64,000 nucleotides of DNA from Rhineura floridana (taxonomy: Eukaryota > Chordata > Lepidosauria > Squamata > Rhineuridae): assembly GCF_030035675.1 (NCBI RefSeq), contig NC_084493.1:24868203-24932202 (forward strand), read 5' to 3'. A program made the position numbers and the translations under genes. Positions within the stretch are counted from its first letter, which is position 1. The number at the start of each line of letters is the position of its first letter. Positions 1 through 10,341 of the stretch are shown piece by piece. Under the pieces are notes generated by a model. That model was given only the letters and a program-made list of their open reading frames with translations. It made no database searches and was not told the origin of the DNA.

Positions 1-57
1 AAGGTGTCCTGATAGCCACCAGTTTGGCCGGCTTTAACAATGGGATTACAGAAATTG

Positions 58-94
58 ATGGGAGGACAAAGCTATCAGTGGCTACCAGTCCTGG
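58..94 (+). repeat. CR1 LINE 3'-end scrap
   Basis: A few dozen bases resemble the conserved 3' region seen in other CR1 pieces here (an aggacaaagctatcagtggc-type run). It is very short and may be chance-preserved; bases 1-57 before it show nothing I recognise. Confidence 0.35.
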
Positions 95-232
95 TCACAT
101 TAACACCATATGTTTAAAGCACATTTAACACACATGTAAAGCACATGGCTTCCCCGAAAGAATCCTGGGCGCTCTAGCTCACCACTCACAGAGCTACAAT
201 TCCCAGCACCTTTAACAGTGGGGGCATACATG

Positions 233-409
233 CAGTGCTGGATTTAGACTTGGTGAGGCCCTAAGCTTGGAGGCCCTTTGTTAAAAAATTACACCATATA
301 TATAAAATTTTAAAAGCCCCCCCCAAAAATTCTAAATTTTTTTGAGGCCCCTGCAGATTGTGAGGCCCTAAGCTGTAGCTTGTTTAGCTTATGCCTAAAT
401 CCGGCACTG
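233..409. mobile_element. hAT-like non-autonomous DNA transposon
   Basis: The ends are inverted repeats: CAGTGCTGGATTTAG at the left, and CTAAATCCGGCACTG at the right reads back as nearly the same sequence. The flanks are catacatg (225-232) and cctacatg (410-417), an 8-bp target duplication with one mismatch. An 8-bp duplication with CA(G/A)-type ends is the hAT signature. At 177 bp it has no coding capacity. Confidence 0.75.
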
Positions 410-578
410 CCTACATGTCATACCTTTAAAGCACATTCAAAGCACATTGACCCACCCCAATGAATCCTGGGGCCTGATGTTTGTTAAGGGTGCTGGGAAT
501 TTTAGTTCTATGAGAGGTAAACTACAGTTCCCAGGATTCTGTGGATAGGTGGGAATGTGATTTGAATGTGCTTTAAAA

Positions 579-685
579 CACTGTTCTTCAACCTTGGGTC
601 CCCAGATGTTGTTGAATTACAACTCCCATCAATCCCAGCCAGTTTAGTCCAACAACATCTGGGGACCCAAAATTGAAGAACAGTG
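579..685. mobile_element. Palindromic hAT-like MITE ('CAACAACATCTGG' family)
   Basis: A 107-bp hairpin element: the left arm CACTGTTCTTCAACC and following gggtccccagatgttgttg are mirrored at the right end. Flanks ctttaaaa (571-578) and ctttaaag (686-693) form an 8-bp duplication with one mismatch. The same family recurs about a dozen times here (for example 14,768, 18,893, 21,128, 54,573 and 56,318). Confidence 0.7.
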
Positions 686-874
686 CTTTAAAGGTATGAT
701 CTGTATGCAGCCGAGCTATATGCGACTTGCAATATAAATGAATGCCGGTTGTTGCGGAACGCAAGCTGGAGAGTAAAAGAAGAGGTTATGTGTTAGAAGT
801 GTATCAAATTATGCATGGCATGGATAAAGTAGACAGAGAATACAGTAGCTGTCTTTCCTCTCTTGTAACACTAG

Positions 875-1209
875 GGCCACATTCACACCATCCATTTATT
901 CCACTATTATACCACTTCAAACAGCCATGGCTTTCCCCCAAACAGTCCTGGGAAGTACAGTTTGTGATGGGTGCTGAGGAGTGTTAGGAGACCCAATTTC
1001 CCTCATCGAGCTACAATTCCTGGAGTTCTCTGGGAAGAGGGACTGACTGTAAAACCCCTTGGGGAACTGTAGCTCTGTGAGGGGAACAGGGGTCTCCTAA
1101 CAACTCTCAGCACCCTTCACAAACTACCCTTCCCAGGATTCTTTGGGGGAAGCCATGACAGTTTAACATGATTCAATACTGCTTCAAATGTATAGTGCAG
1201 ATTGACCCC
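875..1209. repeat. Palindromic MITE with long inverted arms
   Basis: The left arm (cacttcaaacagccatggct..., gtcctgggaagtacag...) is mirrored by the right arm (...cttcccaggattctttggg, ccatgacagttta). Each arm is about 150 bp around a short centre, so the whole unit could fold as one hairpin. It is inserted in the CR1 fragment. No coding sequence; class unassigned. Confidence 0.65.
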
Positions 1210-1418
1210 AGATCCAGTCTTCGGCACCTAAAAAGACCAAGTAGTAAGCGATGGGAGAGATCTTTAAAAGAGGATTAGACAAATGCATGGAGGATCAGGC
1301 TCCAGAGGCTTCTAGCCTGGGTGGCTATTCCCACCACTGTTGGGGGCAGCATGGCTCTGAATGCCAGTTGCTGGGAATCACAACTGGGGAGGGGACTATT
1401 GCACTCAGGTCCTGCTTG

Positions 1419-2027
1419 TGTCCCGTCCAGAGCCGAAAGAATGAGGCTGGAGTGTGTGTGCAAGTAAATCTCGTTTTATTAGAGTAATGGATACATCAAA
1501 GGCATTGCGCTTCATAGGAAACTCTACGCTAACTCACTGGAGTCCCTAACTATACTCTAGACATGCTCTGCAGTGTGTGAAGGAAGTTGACTCAACGACC
1601 CCCCACTGGGAGTGGCAGGCTTATATAGGAAATATTTTCGAACGTAATCTCTGACGGGAACGAGGAGACAGGGGACGCGCATCCAACAGCTCATCTGAAG
1701 ACACCTGCTCCCGAGCAACGAGCAACGGGCTCGAGGTCAGGGGGCGGTGCCACGCTGGAATCCTCCTGGGAACTGCTTGGTAAAGGAGGAGCTGGCACTG
1801 ACTCTGAAGCTTCCCCCCACAAGTCCTCTGCATCAACTGGGGGCGGTGCGCTCGGCTCCTCGGAAAGGGCGTCACTCGTGGGAACTGGCTGGAGAGCAGG
1901 CTGCCCCCCCCCCGCACGATCCTGCTCAGACACAACAATCCCCAACTCTGCTTCTTCTGGCTGCGGAGGTGCCTGAAACTCATGCCTCCCCCCTTCCTGT
2001 CCCTTCTGAGTTGGCTGCAGCGCAACA
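1419..2027 (-). mobile_element. Solo LTR (LTR retrotransposon fossil)
   Basis: A 609-bp unit begins TG and ends CA and is flanked by an exact 5-bp duplication, GCTTG (1,414-1,418 and 2,028-2,032). Read on the minus strand it has a TATA-like cctatataagcc and, further on, an AATAAA-type poly(A) signal, in the U3-R-U5 order expected of an LTR. There is no internal region, so this is the usual remnant of LTR-LTR recombination. A 5-bp duplication fits Ty3/Gypsy-type or some endogenous retroviral LTRs; the family is undetermined. It is younger than the CR1 fragment it sits in. Confidence 0.8.
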
Positions 2028-2145
2028 GCTTGCCAGTTTCCAATAGGCATCTGGTTGGCCACTTGAGAACAGAATGCTGGATTAGATGGGTCTTTGGCCT
2101 GATCCAGGCGGGCTGCTTTGATGTTCTTTTATGCTCTTGGCTTTG

Positions 2146-2930
2146 CTGGCTAGGTGTGATGGAAGCAGGAGCCTGCAGGGCCATAGGTTGCCCATCCCTG
2201 TTGTGATATAATTTAACATTAGAATTATTTTTAATTAACATTATATTTATCATTTTAAATCATATACGACCATCTCTAGTGGAGAGATGTCAACCGAAAC
2301 AGCAGGAAAGACCTTTTGAGACCACTGAATTTCATCAGAAGAATGCAGCAGGAGCAGTTTGGGATCCGGAGGAGACAGCAGAGTCTGTCAGGGCTGGCCT
2401 GGGGGGGCAGGGGTCAAAGTTTATCACTCAGCATCCCAGCTTGCAGGCAATCCTTTGTATAGGCCATAGTCCACCCTCCCCGTTAGGTTAAAGGTTGCCC
2501 TGGTTTGCGTGAGAAGGCGTTTGGCTGCAGCTCATTGTTTCCCGTGCAAATACAAACGGACTGGGGAAAGGGGAGGGGGGATGGTTCTGGGGGATGGTTA
2601 GGTCACTTTCGGGACAGGACATCGCGTGAGAAAGGAGCAGGGGGCAGGGAGGGGCTGTCAACCTTGGGGAGAACGAAGGAGGACAATGCACTCCCACATC
2701 AAGGCCCTCCGGCACAAGAGCCTGCAAGCACCAGAACTGCTAGAGGTGATAACTTCCTATTTTCTTAGATGCATCCTGTACCCTGCTGTGGATGCTTCTG
2801 AACAGCCCAGAGACATCCTCCAACTCATTTATTCACAAATTATTTCTACACTTGTACAAATCAAATGGGTTTTATAAAAAAAATGTGTAGATGTCGGTTA
2901 TCCAAATACTACACAACAGACACGATCCAA
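2146..2930. other. No gene or clear repeat recognised
   Basis: An AT-rich stretch (2,200-2,275) is followed by mixed sequence with G-rich runs (2,400-2,680). The short open frames here show no motif, splice context or composition that would support a gene. Confidence 0.4.
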
Positions 2931-2935
2931 TCAGA

Positions 2936-3036
2936 ATTAGACTGCAAACCTATGCACATTTACCTGGGAGCAAGTCCCACTGAACTCAGTATGGCTTACT
3001 CCTGAGTAGACATATGTAGGATTGCGCTGTAAAGCA
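2936..3036. repeat. Small palindromic MITE ('GTAAGTCCCA' family)
   Basis: About 100 bp with inverted halves: cctgggagcaagtcccactg on one side and a complementary atggcttactcctgagtag on the other. The same unit recurs at about 8,493, 11,340, 26,075, 26,800 and 27,835, and is the probable source of the tandem units at 32,685-33,230. Confidence 0.6.
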
Positions 3037-3834
3037 CTTTTAGAAGTCCCACAACTTTGATGGGAGAGTTTTGTATATGTGCTCAAACCTCTTCTGTTGA
3101 GATTAATGGGACTTACTGAGCAATCAAACGTGCTTTTACTAAGGAATAAATTCCACCAAACTAAATGACACTGAATTCCAAGTAAGCATGGAAAGTTGCC
3201 TAGAAGGAGATGTGCCCTGTGGTCTGAAAAAGCTACCCCCATCCCTGTGTTACGGCCTAAGATCTCTGTACATAGTAAACTGAACTGAACTATTTTATGA
3301 ATAAGCACAATCAAATCCATTGTGAGGATAAAGATTCTAATTAAAAATTTTGTTAAGTATGTGCACATGTTCCTGTGAACAAAATGGAAACTGCTACAAT
3401 CCATTTAGCAACACACTTGCTCCAAAAGCCATTGCAGGACAACCTGTTGCAACATGAGTGAGTACAGCAGGCAGAGAGAAAAGATATTTAGCAAGAACTC
3501 TGCTTTCACTTTCCTATTGCGTGTGGGGAAAGCAGGATTGCCCCTACGCCATCTTGCACACTTTCAGGCATGAATGGAACTATACACACATGCTCTCTCT
3601 CCCAAAAGATCAGGTGTCTCATGTGACCAGGCATTGTGACTGCATACACAGACTCTATGTGTGAATAGCTGTACGTGTGTGGAGGCCAGCTGCCTTCATC
3701 AGTTAAATGAAAGTGGTTTGAAGGTGAGCATAGAACTAGTGTGTAAAGATGGGGAACCTCAAATACTGTTCCTTGATGTGAATATACAGGGCAGGACATA
3801 GGGGCAGGCAGCCTAGGTAGCTATCTAGGGTAGC
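3037..3834. other. Intergenic, nothing recognised
   Basis: Mixed-composition DNA with no convincing exon, RNA gene or repeat family that I can name. Confidence 0.35.
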
Positions 3835-4062
3835 CTTAATCAACCAGGCACACTTCAGATGTTTTTGGACTACAACTGTGGTGGCTGAGGCTGTTGGGAG
3901 TTCTAGAGTTTACTGTAAACCGCCCAGAGAGCTTCGGCTATGGGGCGGTATACAAATACAACAAATAAACAAACAAACAAACAAACAAATAAACAAATAA
4001 ATAAACAAATAAATAAATAAAATAGACCAAAACATCTGGAGGGTGCCAGGTTGACAAAGGCA
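3835..4062. repeat. hAT-like palindromic MITE split by an L2-type tail
   Basis: The arms (cagatgtttttggactacaa at the left, ccaaaacatctggagggtgc at the right) belong to the CAACATCTGG family. Between them, 3,906-4,023 is the 3' tail typical of L2-type LINEs here (ctgtaaaccgcccagagagc, then cggtatacaaa), ending in an (AAAC/AAAT)n run. The LINE tail therefore inserted into the older MITE. Confidence 0.6.
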
Positions 4063-4164
4063 CCATGTTTAGGGGACACCAGTCTCTGTCTACTCAGCTA
4101 TCCACTTAACAGCTGAAACAAACAGTGGAGCTTCATTTGAGAAGCTGTTGGCATTTGTCTGAAA

Positions 4165-4362
4165 GACCAAAGATCAATGATATAGCATCTGCTTTACATG
4201 CAGAGGGTCCCAGGTTCAATCCTTGGTGTCTCTTGCTAGGGCTGGGAGGAACCCCTGTCTGAAACCCTGGAGAGCCACTGCCACTCAGTGTAGACAATCT
4301 TGAGTAATATGGACCAGTAGGTCTGCCTCAATGTAAGGCAAATTCCTGTATTCCTACTCCTC
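4165..4362 (+). repeat. tRNA-derived SINE
   Basis: The head resembles tRNA promoter boxes: a degraded box A region, then a box B match (GGTTCAATCC, near 4,212). The shared body follows (ctgaaaccctggagagccac, gtaaggcaaattcctg). At least seven related copies lie in this window. Confidence 0.7.
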
Positions 4363-4623
4363 TCCCCACACACTAATTTGCAAAGAAATGGGCAGCTCAT
4401 TCTGCAGACAGCATGCATGGGAGTGAATGTGATCAGATCCCCATGTGCAGGGGTGTAGTCATCCAGGGTCTTGGGGGTGGTCTTAGACCCCTTACTTTTT
4501 TGGGAGCCAGGTCTCAGCAGAGGCCCTATGTCTCAAGCGTCCTATGAACCAATCAGCATGAAAGGAGAGTGTGTTAGCCACTGAGAAGAGTCTTTCAACT
4601 TGCTTCCTTGTTGTTTCCTGCAG

Positions 4624-4851
4624 ATTGGAATCAATCAGCCAAAAAGCCAAGTTGGAGAGAGTGAGAATTTTGCAACTGCAGAAGAGACGGTGAATCCTGA
4701 TGATAGCATTCCATCTACATCATCAGGTAGTTTAGCAGCAGCCAGAGATAAACATGTGGACACTGAATTCACTAATTCAAGCAATATCTCTGACAGTGAG
4801 AAAGGGCAGTCAAATGGTGATAGCAATAGAGAAGCAGAAAGCAGTATTTAA
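4624..4851 (+). other. Exon-like open frame, origin unknown
   Basis: A strong acceptor context (cttgttgtttcctgcag, ending at 4,623) leads into about 75 open codons starting IGINQPKSQVGESENFATAE. The peptide is acidic and Ser/Thr/Asn-rich, with a PSTSSG motif, and a TAA stop at 4,849-4,851. It has no catalytic motif. The sense-strand orientation does not fit CSK, the upstream neighbour expected from mammalian synteny, which should read on the minus strand. Its style resembles the disordered N-terminal part of hAT/ZMYM-like transposase genes, so a decayed transposon exon is my first guess. A lineage-specific host exon is the alternative. Confidence 0.35.
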
Positions 4852-5186
4852 ACCCAGCCAGATTATTCTCCAATCTTAGAAGGTAATATAATCTTAGGAG
4901 GAGATGACTGTGACTAGTATGAAGGGACCCTGCATTTCTGAAATTTGCCACTACGCTACTGCTCATGTGCTAATGCATACATCTTCTTAAATGACAGGGA
5001 TAAATATTACATGCAGCATCCATAAATAGCATGTTGGGAGAGGGTGATTGGCCCAAGGCAATCCTACTGAGAATCTGATCTCATGCCTCCCCAGTTCAGA
5101 GACACCCTTAGATAATTTTAAACTCTGAACTTAATGGTTTTAAGAGAGGTGTGTATGTGTGTGTCTTTATAAAGTGATGTGTCTTG

Positions 5187-5425
5187 TTTGGATGGCTGTG
5201 AAAGAGGACTGTACAAATTCATGGAGGATAATGCTTTCAATGGCTACTAGCCACAGTGGCTTTGTTCTGCTTTCACTGTAGCCTCTGCCCATTGCTGGGA
5301 ATCACAAGCAGGGAGAGGTCCTTCTTGCAGGCTTCCCATGGGCATCTGGTTAGCCCTTGCGAGAACAGCATGCTGGACTAGACATGCCATTGGCCTGGTC
5401 CAGCAGGCTCTTCTTATGTTCTTCT
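5187..5425 (+). repeat. CR1 LINE 3' fragment
   Basis: Contains the CR1 3' landmarks in order: an aaattcatggaggataatgc run, a ggctactagccacagtggc run, a gcatgctggactagacatgc run, and the ending ggctcttcttatgttctt that matches the CR1 terminal repeat. Non-coding and 5'-truncated. Confidence 0.75.
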
Positions 5426-5689
5426 GCTTCAGCATGTAATTTATTCATTTTATTTAGAAAGATCTGTGAGCTGTTTAACCAAAGAGGTCTTTAAGCCGTG
5501 TACATAATAAAACTGCAAATATTTGCAATGGCCTGTGGCTACAAGCAATGCATATTTATTGGAATAAAACTGTGAATAAAACACAGCTAAAATCCGCCAA
5601 AGTTTTAAAAACACATGTGCCTAAAATAATAATAATAAAACATTCTTTAGAAAGGTTTATAAATAAGGAAGCCTTGCTGCATTGGGTGG

Positions 5690-6190
5690 GGGGGAGAGAT
5701 TCTGCTCAGTCTGGTAAGCGGGACCCTGACGCCTGCCCTGAAGTCCTACGCCGAGGGCGCCACGCCAGCTCGCTCTCTCGCTCTCTCCGTAGGCGTTTCA
5801 TTACACGGGCCGTGCTAGTCCTTCTAGCGCCGCCGCCCGCTCATTAAAGCTAATGATCCCTGCTAATCATCGCGGGCGATCTGGCCCCCTCCCGTGCCAC
5901 CTCCGGCCCCCTTGTCACGCCACCCATGCCTGCTCGCTTCCTGGGAAGTTCAGGAACCGCTCCTTTCCCGGCATTTTGCCTCCCGATCGTTTCCAGATTT
6001 TGTTTTTTCCACGAAGCGAGGCCGAGCCATGCACGCAGCTTCTGCTTCTCACGCGAAGCCGGGCAAATCGTTAACTCGAGGTTGGGCCCCAGCCGGGCTG
6101 GAGGGACGGCCGGCCGGCCAGCGGCGATAACCTTTTCACCTCCGCCGCGATTTCGTTGTTTGCGGGCAGGACGCCGCCACCCGCTTGCTC
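5690..6190. promoter_or_regulatory. CpG island with Ah-receptor element matches
   Basis: The GC-rich, CpG-dense block stands out from the AT-rich flanks. Three matches to the xenobiotic response element (TNGCGTG, here as CACGCNA on the + strand) lie at 5,761-5,767, 5,916-5,922 and 6,050-6,056. The block sits 7.3 kb upstream of the CYP1A TATA box. It could be a distal CYP1A enhancer, or the promoter or first exon of the next upstream gene (CSK by mammalian synteny, expected on the minus strand). Open frames across it look like GC-rich chance frames. Confidence 0.5.
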
Positions 6191-6394
6191 GCCTTAGAAA
6201 CTACACAGCTCCTTATGAAATCCCATATGCTCAACTGCACAAAAACTTATTTCACACTGCACATTTTTTTTTCATACTGCACAAAATGTGTCTAAGCTGC
6301 ACGTTAGAATAAACCCTGCATTCAACAAATTGGAAGGCCTAAGAGGCTGCTTTGCGCCATTGGATGCCGTCTAACTTAGTATCCACACGGTATG

Positions 6395-6707
6395 AAGCAG
6401 TGTTTATCAACTGGTGGGGTTTGCCCCCCCCCAGGAGGGTATATGATTGGGTGCTGTTCCCTCAAAATATGTACAATATAAGTAAATTTTTGAATATATA
6501 AATATATTTTAAACAATTATGAGTACCTTGATTCCTTTTTATTATTAAGCCCAAAATTTTATTTATAGTTAAAAGTCACAGTATTTCAATCCTTTTGAAA
6601 ATCAAAATGAAATAACAAGGGGAGCCAGGGTTTGAAAAGGGAGTGGGATTTTTATGTTAGGTAAAAGAGGGCATGCGTTAAAAAAAAGGTTGGGAAACAG
6701 GTGCAGA
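6395..6707. repeat. Possible hAT-like MITE
   Basis: The left end cagtgtttatcaactggtgg and the right end ggttgggaaacaggtg are weakly complementary, as in hAT elements, with an AT-rich interior. I could not find a convincing target duplication. Confidence 0.3.
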
Positions 6708-6716
6708 GGCATTCTT

Positions 6717-6925
6717 GAGGAAGGGCCGTAGCACAGCAGTAGAACATCTGCTTTGCAGGCAGAAGTTTCCCAGGTTCAATCCTCCCCACCCCCCCACATC
6801 GCCATGTACAGCTGGAAATGTTCCCTGCCTGAAACCCTAGAGGGCCACTGTCAGCCAGTGTAGAAATACTGAAATAAATGGACCTGAGAGTCTGACTCAA
6901 CATAATCTTGTGGACCATGTACACA
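6717..6925 (+). repeat. tRNA-derived SINE
   Basis: Box A-like and box B-like (caggttcaatcc) sequences are followed by the shared body (ctgaaaccctagagggccac) and tail (gagtctgactcaacataat). It is diverged from the copy at 59,128. A palindromic-MITE scrap follows (6,926-7,016). Confidence 0.65.
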
Positions 6926-7016
6926 CCAAATATTTAAAGCACGACTTCCCCTGGGAATCCTGGGACCTGTAGTTTAAGGGCCATGTGTTTTAAATGTACG
7001 CCGTGTATGCAGCCCT

Positions 7017-8159
7017 GTTCTTTCCTCCACTCCACTTTTAATTTTATTTCAATTTGTCTTTAGCAATTATTACAGCACAACAGGTAACAAGAACAGACAG
7101 TGCGAAACAACATACGTCCCCCTCCTTTTTAGCTTAAAAAAAGTTTTAAAATGCTTCTACTGCCATCTTAATTTCCCAGAGGCATCTATGCATATACATT
7201 AGCATAAGCACATTGTAGGCAGTTTTGTATTGTAAGCCTATGCCCTGAGTCTTTTAAGTACCTCGGAATATCTCTGGGATACACTAGCTGATCTCAAACT
7301 TTACCCCACCCCACCCCCCGCTTGAGAATTGAAAACTTGAAAATTGCTGGTGGTCTCAGCAACCAACTTAATGCACAGGTTTTTTTGTTCTACAAATCAA
7401 AATATATTCATATTTTAATAATCTCAGTCATGCCTTTAATTAATCATTTTTAAGGGGAGGAGACTGCATAAGGAGGGTTTTATGAAAATCACAGGCCCTA
7501 CACCAGGGCCTTGTTAGCCTATTCAATAAATCTGGCCCTGTTTTAAATAGATGTTCTTGACTGGTCTGCAACCTTTCCACAGACCACCTGAATGGAGTTC
7601 ATGGATCACAGTTTCAGAACTTCTGGTCCCTGCTAAAGGGCAACAGCTCTCCAGGCGTTCAGAGAGGGTTCTTCCTTAGCCTTACCGGGAGATGCCTGGG
7701 ATTGAACATGTGTGAGGGAATCCATAGGACTTACTTCAGGGGAAATATATTCAGCATGGGAGTGAATAAGAAATATATCATTAATTCACTTTCAGAAAAA
7801 ATTAACTTGTGGGACAAAGCTTGCCTCCCGCCCCTCACTTTCCTTCATCCCACCCACACACCCCGTGGACACCACTGAAAACAGAATTTAAATAAGAGCT
7901 GCTATTCATCAAGGTTTGGTCCACACACACAATCTCATATTTATTTATTAATATGCAACTTGAGGTTGGTTGCAACATATACAAATTACAATTTCATAAA
8001 AACAGTACAAAATAATCCCGAAAGACACAGGGCCCATGGTGAAAAAAAAACATAAAACTTTGCCTACTTCATAAAAATAGAAGGCAGCAGGAATTAAAGA
8101 GAACTGCCATAAATGGCAAAAAAACCCACGTTTTGATGCTTGAGGCAAAGATGGGCGCT
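7017..8159. other. AT-rich intergenic DNA with SINE scraps
   Basis: No exon seen. Bases 7,640-7,715 look like a minus-strand piece of the tRNA-derived SINE (gcctgggattgaac is box B in reverse). The rest is unassigned. Confidence 0.4.
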
Positions 8160-8420
8160 AATTTAATTTATTTATTTAAAATATTTCTATCCCACCCTTC
8201 TACCCTATAATAGGGCACTCAGGGCGGCTTACAAGAATAAAATCAAACACATAAATAATAAACATGTAAACACGTACATAATCTATGAAGCTCACTGGGC
8301 TGCTGCAGGTTAGTTTATTCTTATCAATTTATTTATTCTATTTGTACACAGCTTTTCCATATCAATGCACAGAAAGCAGCTCACAACATGTTAACACATA
8401 ACTAACAGTCTAAATGTCAA
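8160..8420 (-). repeat. LINE-type 3' tails (minus strand)
   Basis: Two tail-like segments: atttatttatttaaaat... then agggcactcagggcggctta, and from about 8,318 tttatttattctatttgtac then aaagcagctcacaacatg. They are in the inverted orientation of the L2-type tails elsewhere here. Exact families are unassigned. Confidence 0.45.
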
Positions 8421-8492
8421 TTCAGTTCGAAACATAGGGTGGCAGTCAAGGCTAGTCCTAAGAGTAGACCTACTCAAGTTAATAAAGAACAC

Positions 8493-8590
8493 TAACGCTG
8501 CAATCCAGTACATGTCTACTCAGAAGTAAGCTCCATTGAGTTCAATGGGACTTACTCCCAGGTAAGTGTGTATTGGACTGCAGCCTAACA
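8493..8590. repeat. Small palindromic MITE ('GTAAGTCCCA' family)
   Basis: The inverted halves are clear: tactcagaagtaagctccat on the left and gggacttactcccaggtaag on the right, flanked by ctgcaatcca and ggactgcag. This is one of the better-preserved copies in the window. Confidence 0.65.
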
Positions 8591-8821
8591 TAGGTGCATT
8601 AACTTCAATGGGTGTATTCTCAAATTGAACACAACCCATAATATAATCCAGATCAATAATTCATTTTGATAGCATGGCCATTAGAACATTTTAAATTCAT
8701 TATAAAATTAAAAAACTAATCATTAACACATATCAATTGCTATCAGTTTGTGAAACCAGATACACCAAAGTCAGATATGAGAAACCTTTCTGGTGCTATC
8801 AAATATTAACAGTAATATAAA

Positions 8822-8996
8822 TGTAAATGTACTGCCTACTTATGACGACCCTATGAATAGGGTTTTCATGAGGCTGAGAGGCAGTGACTGGCCCAAGGTC
8901 ACCCAGTGAGTTTCATGGCTGTGTGGGGATTCAAACCATGGTCTCCCAGGTCGTAGTCCAACACCTTAACCACTATGCCACACTGGCTCTGTAACA
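8822..8996 (-). repeat. Sauria-type SINE with Bov-B tail
   Basis: Read on the minus strand: agccagtgtggcatagtggt head, a tRNA-like box B (in reverse as gattcaaacc), the core tgaccttgggccagtcactg, then a tail with catagggtcg shared with Bov-B. Sauria SINEs are a squamate-wide family mobilised by Bov-B. Confidence 0.75.
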
Positions 8997-9464
8997 GTAA
9001 TATAATCAGTATATATAGCCTCTACCTTATTATGCTCGGATTTGGAATGCCTAATGGTCTGCATGTGTTGTTTTGAAACTATGTATTAATTACTGAAATA
9101 TTTATTGTTAGCCCTTGTTTATGTCCCATATCTTCTTGCGGTATTTTTGGTTCCTACCATACAATTATTGTGTTCAGTGATCTGCGGCAAGAGGTAGGGG
9201 TGGGGGGTTGTTTTCTATTTATTTTATAATTTTCATTATGCCATGCAGTACTCGCTAAGGGAGACTATGATTGATGTAGATTTTCTTATCTATAAAGTCA
9301 ATTAAAATGTTTTTTAAAAAATAATATAATCAGCATATGGCAGTACTATATCAAATGGTATAGAAACTAACAAATAAGAATTGCACAACAAGTCTGTGTT
9401 ACACAAAGATCTCCTCTCCAACAGAGGGAAATGATCCAGAGAAGGAGCTCAGGAGGCACAGCTG

Positions 9465-9810
9465 GTGCAGGAGGGTTGCCACTGCTATGCCAAGCATCTG
9501 CCAAAGGCAATTGCCTCTGTACCTAATGGTAGAGCCAGTCCTAGATGGGACAGTTACATTTCACAGGGCAAAGTATTCCAGAATCTGGGTGCAGGCACCA
9601 AGAAGGTCCTGTCTCTTGCCCCAACCAGCCATGCCTCCACCCTAGTTGGGACACAGAGAAGGGCCTTCTGATATTGAGGAAGGGATGGGATGGGAGGAAG
9701 TGATCCCTAAGGTATCTGGCAACTAAGCCATTTAGCCATTTAGTAATGGCCAACACTTTTTGAATTGTACCTGGAAGCAAACTGGTAGCCAATGCAGCTG
9801 CTGCAGGTTC
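9465..9810 (-). repeat. Unclassified interspersed repeat
   Basis: Text such as tacctggaagcaaactggta and agccaatgcagctgctgcag has diverged counterparts at 40,208-40,420 and partly at 61,600-61,760, so it is a dispersed repeat. The open frames across it are not conserved between copies. Probably LINE-derived; family unknown. Confidence 0.4.
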
Positions 9811-10341
9811 TGTGTAACATCCATTTGATTTACCCACACTTGACCATTGTCCACTTGATGAGCGGTAGCTGAATGTGTGAGCTGTCCTGGCACCATGGAC
9901 AAGCACAGCCTACATGGCGATATGCAAGTTCTATCTATGGTATTATTTCAGCAATAGGAGCTAATTCATGGGCATAAGAAGGCTTCAGCGCTATGCTAAG
10001 AATGACACTGAGGGCATGGAGAGACATTCCATGCAGAAGCAGCTTGCCCCATTGATTTTTTGAGCAGACTACTCAAATGGCCTTTACCCATTTGTTAGCT
10101 CATTTTCAATTTAATATAAAGGGATTTAAATAGGGGGAGAGGCTACACCTCACATCTCATATTCAAGATCACACACTGCTTGCTAACTCATCTCTGAGCA
10201 CTCTCTTCTAAGCGCCATTTGCTTGAGTGTGTGTGCGTGCATGCATACACACACAAACACAGACACACACACACCTTCAGCAAAGTGTCCAGGGCAGTTT
10301 GCAAAAAAACCCAGATAAAATACTGTATAAAAATTTGGATG

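Larger units (their letters stand above)
95..715. repeat. Palindromic MITE carrying two hAT-like insertions
   Basis: The outer sequence belongs to a long-inverted-repeat family that recurs at about 875, 17,085 and 31,753. Its arms contain phrases such as aagaatcctggg, its complement cccaggattct, and ctacaattcccagcacc. Two shorter elements (233-409 and 579-685), each with its own target duplication, interrupt it, so this copy is older than both. The outer ends are approximate. I cannot assign a transposase superfamily. Confidence 0.55.
742..2145 (+). repeat. CR1 LINE 3' fragment, interrupted twice
   Basis: Bases 742-870 encode part of the CR1 ORF2 C-terminus (LEVYQIMHGMDKVDRE, compare MEVYKIMHGTEKVDRE in the fuller copy at 36,517). 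The 3' region resumes at 1,210-1,418 and ends at 2,033-2,145 with the usual lead-in to the TTCTTATG-type tail. A palindromic MITE (875-1,209) and a solo LTR (1,419-2,027) split it, so it predates both. Confidence 0.75.

Noticed and set aside
5548-6312. Overlapping + strand frames of 73-128 codons in the CpG island
   Set aside because: GC-rich DNA is poor in stops; the peptides show no domain and no splice signals support them.
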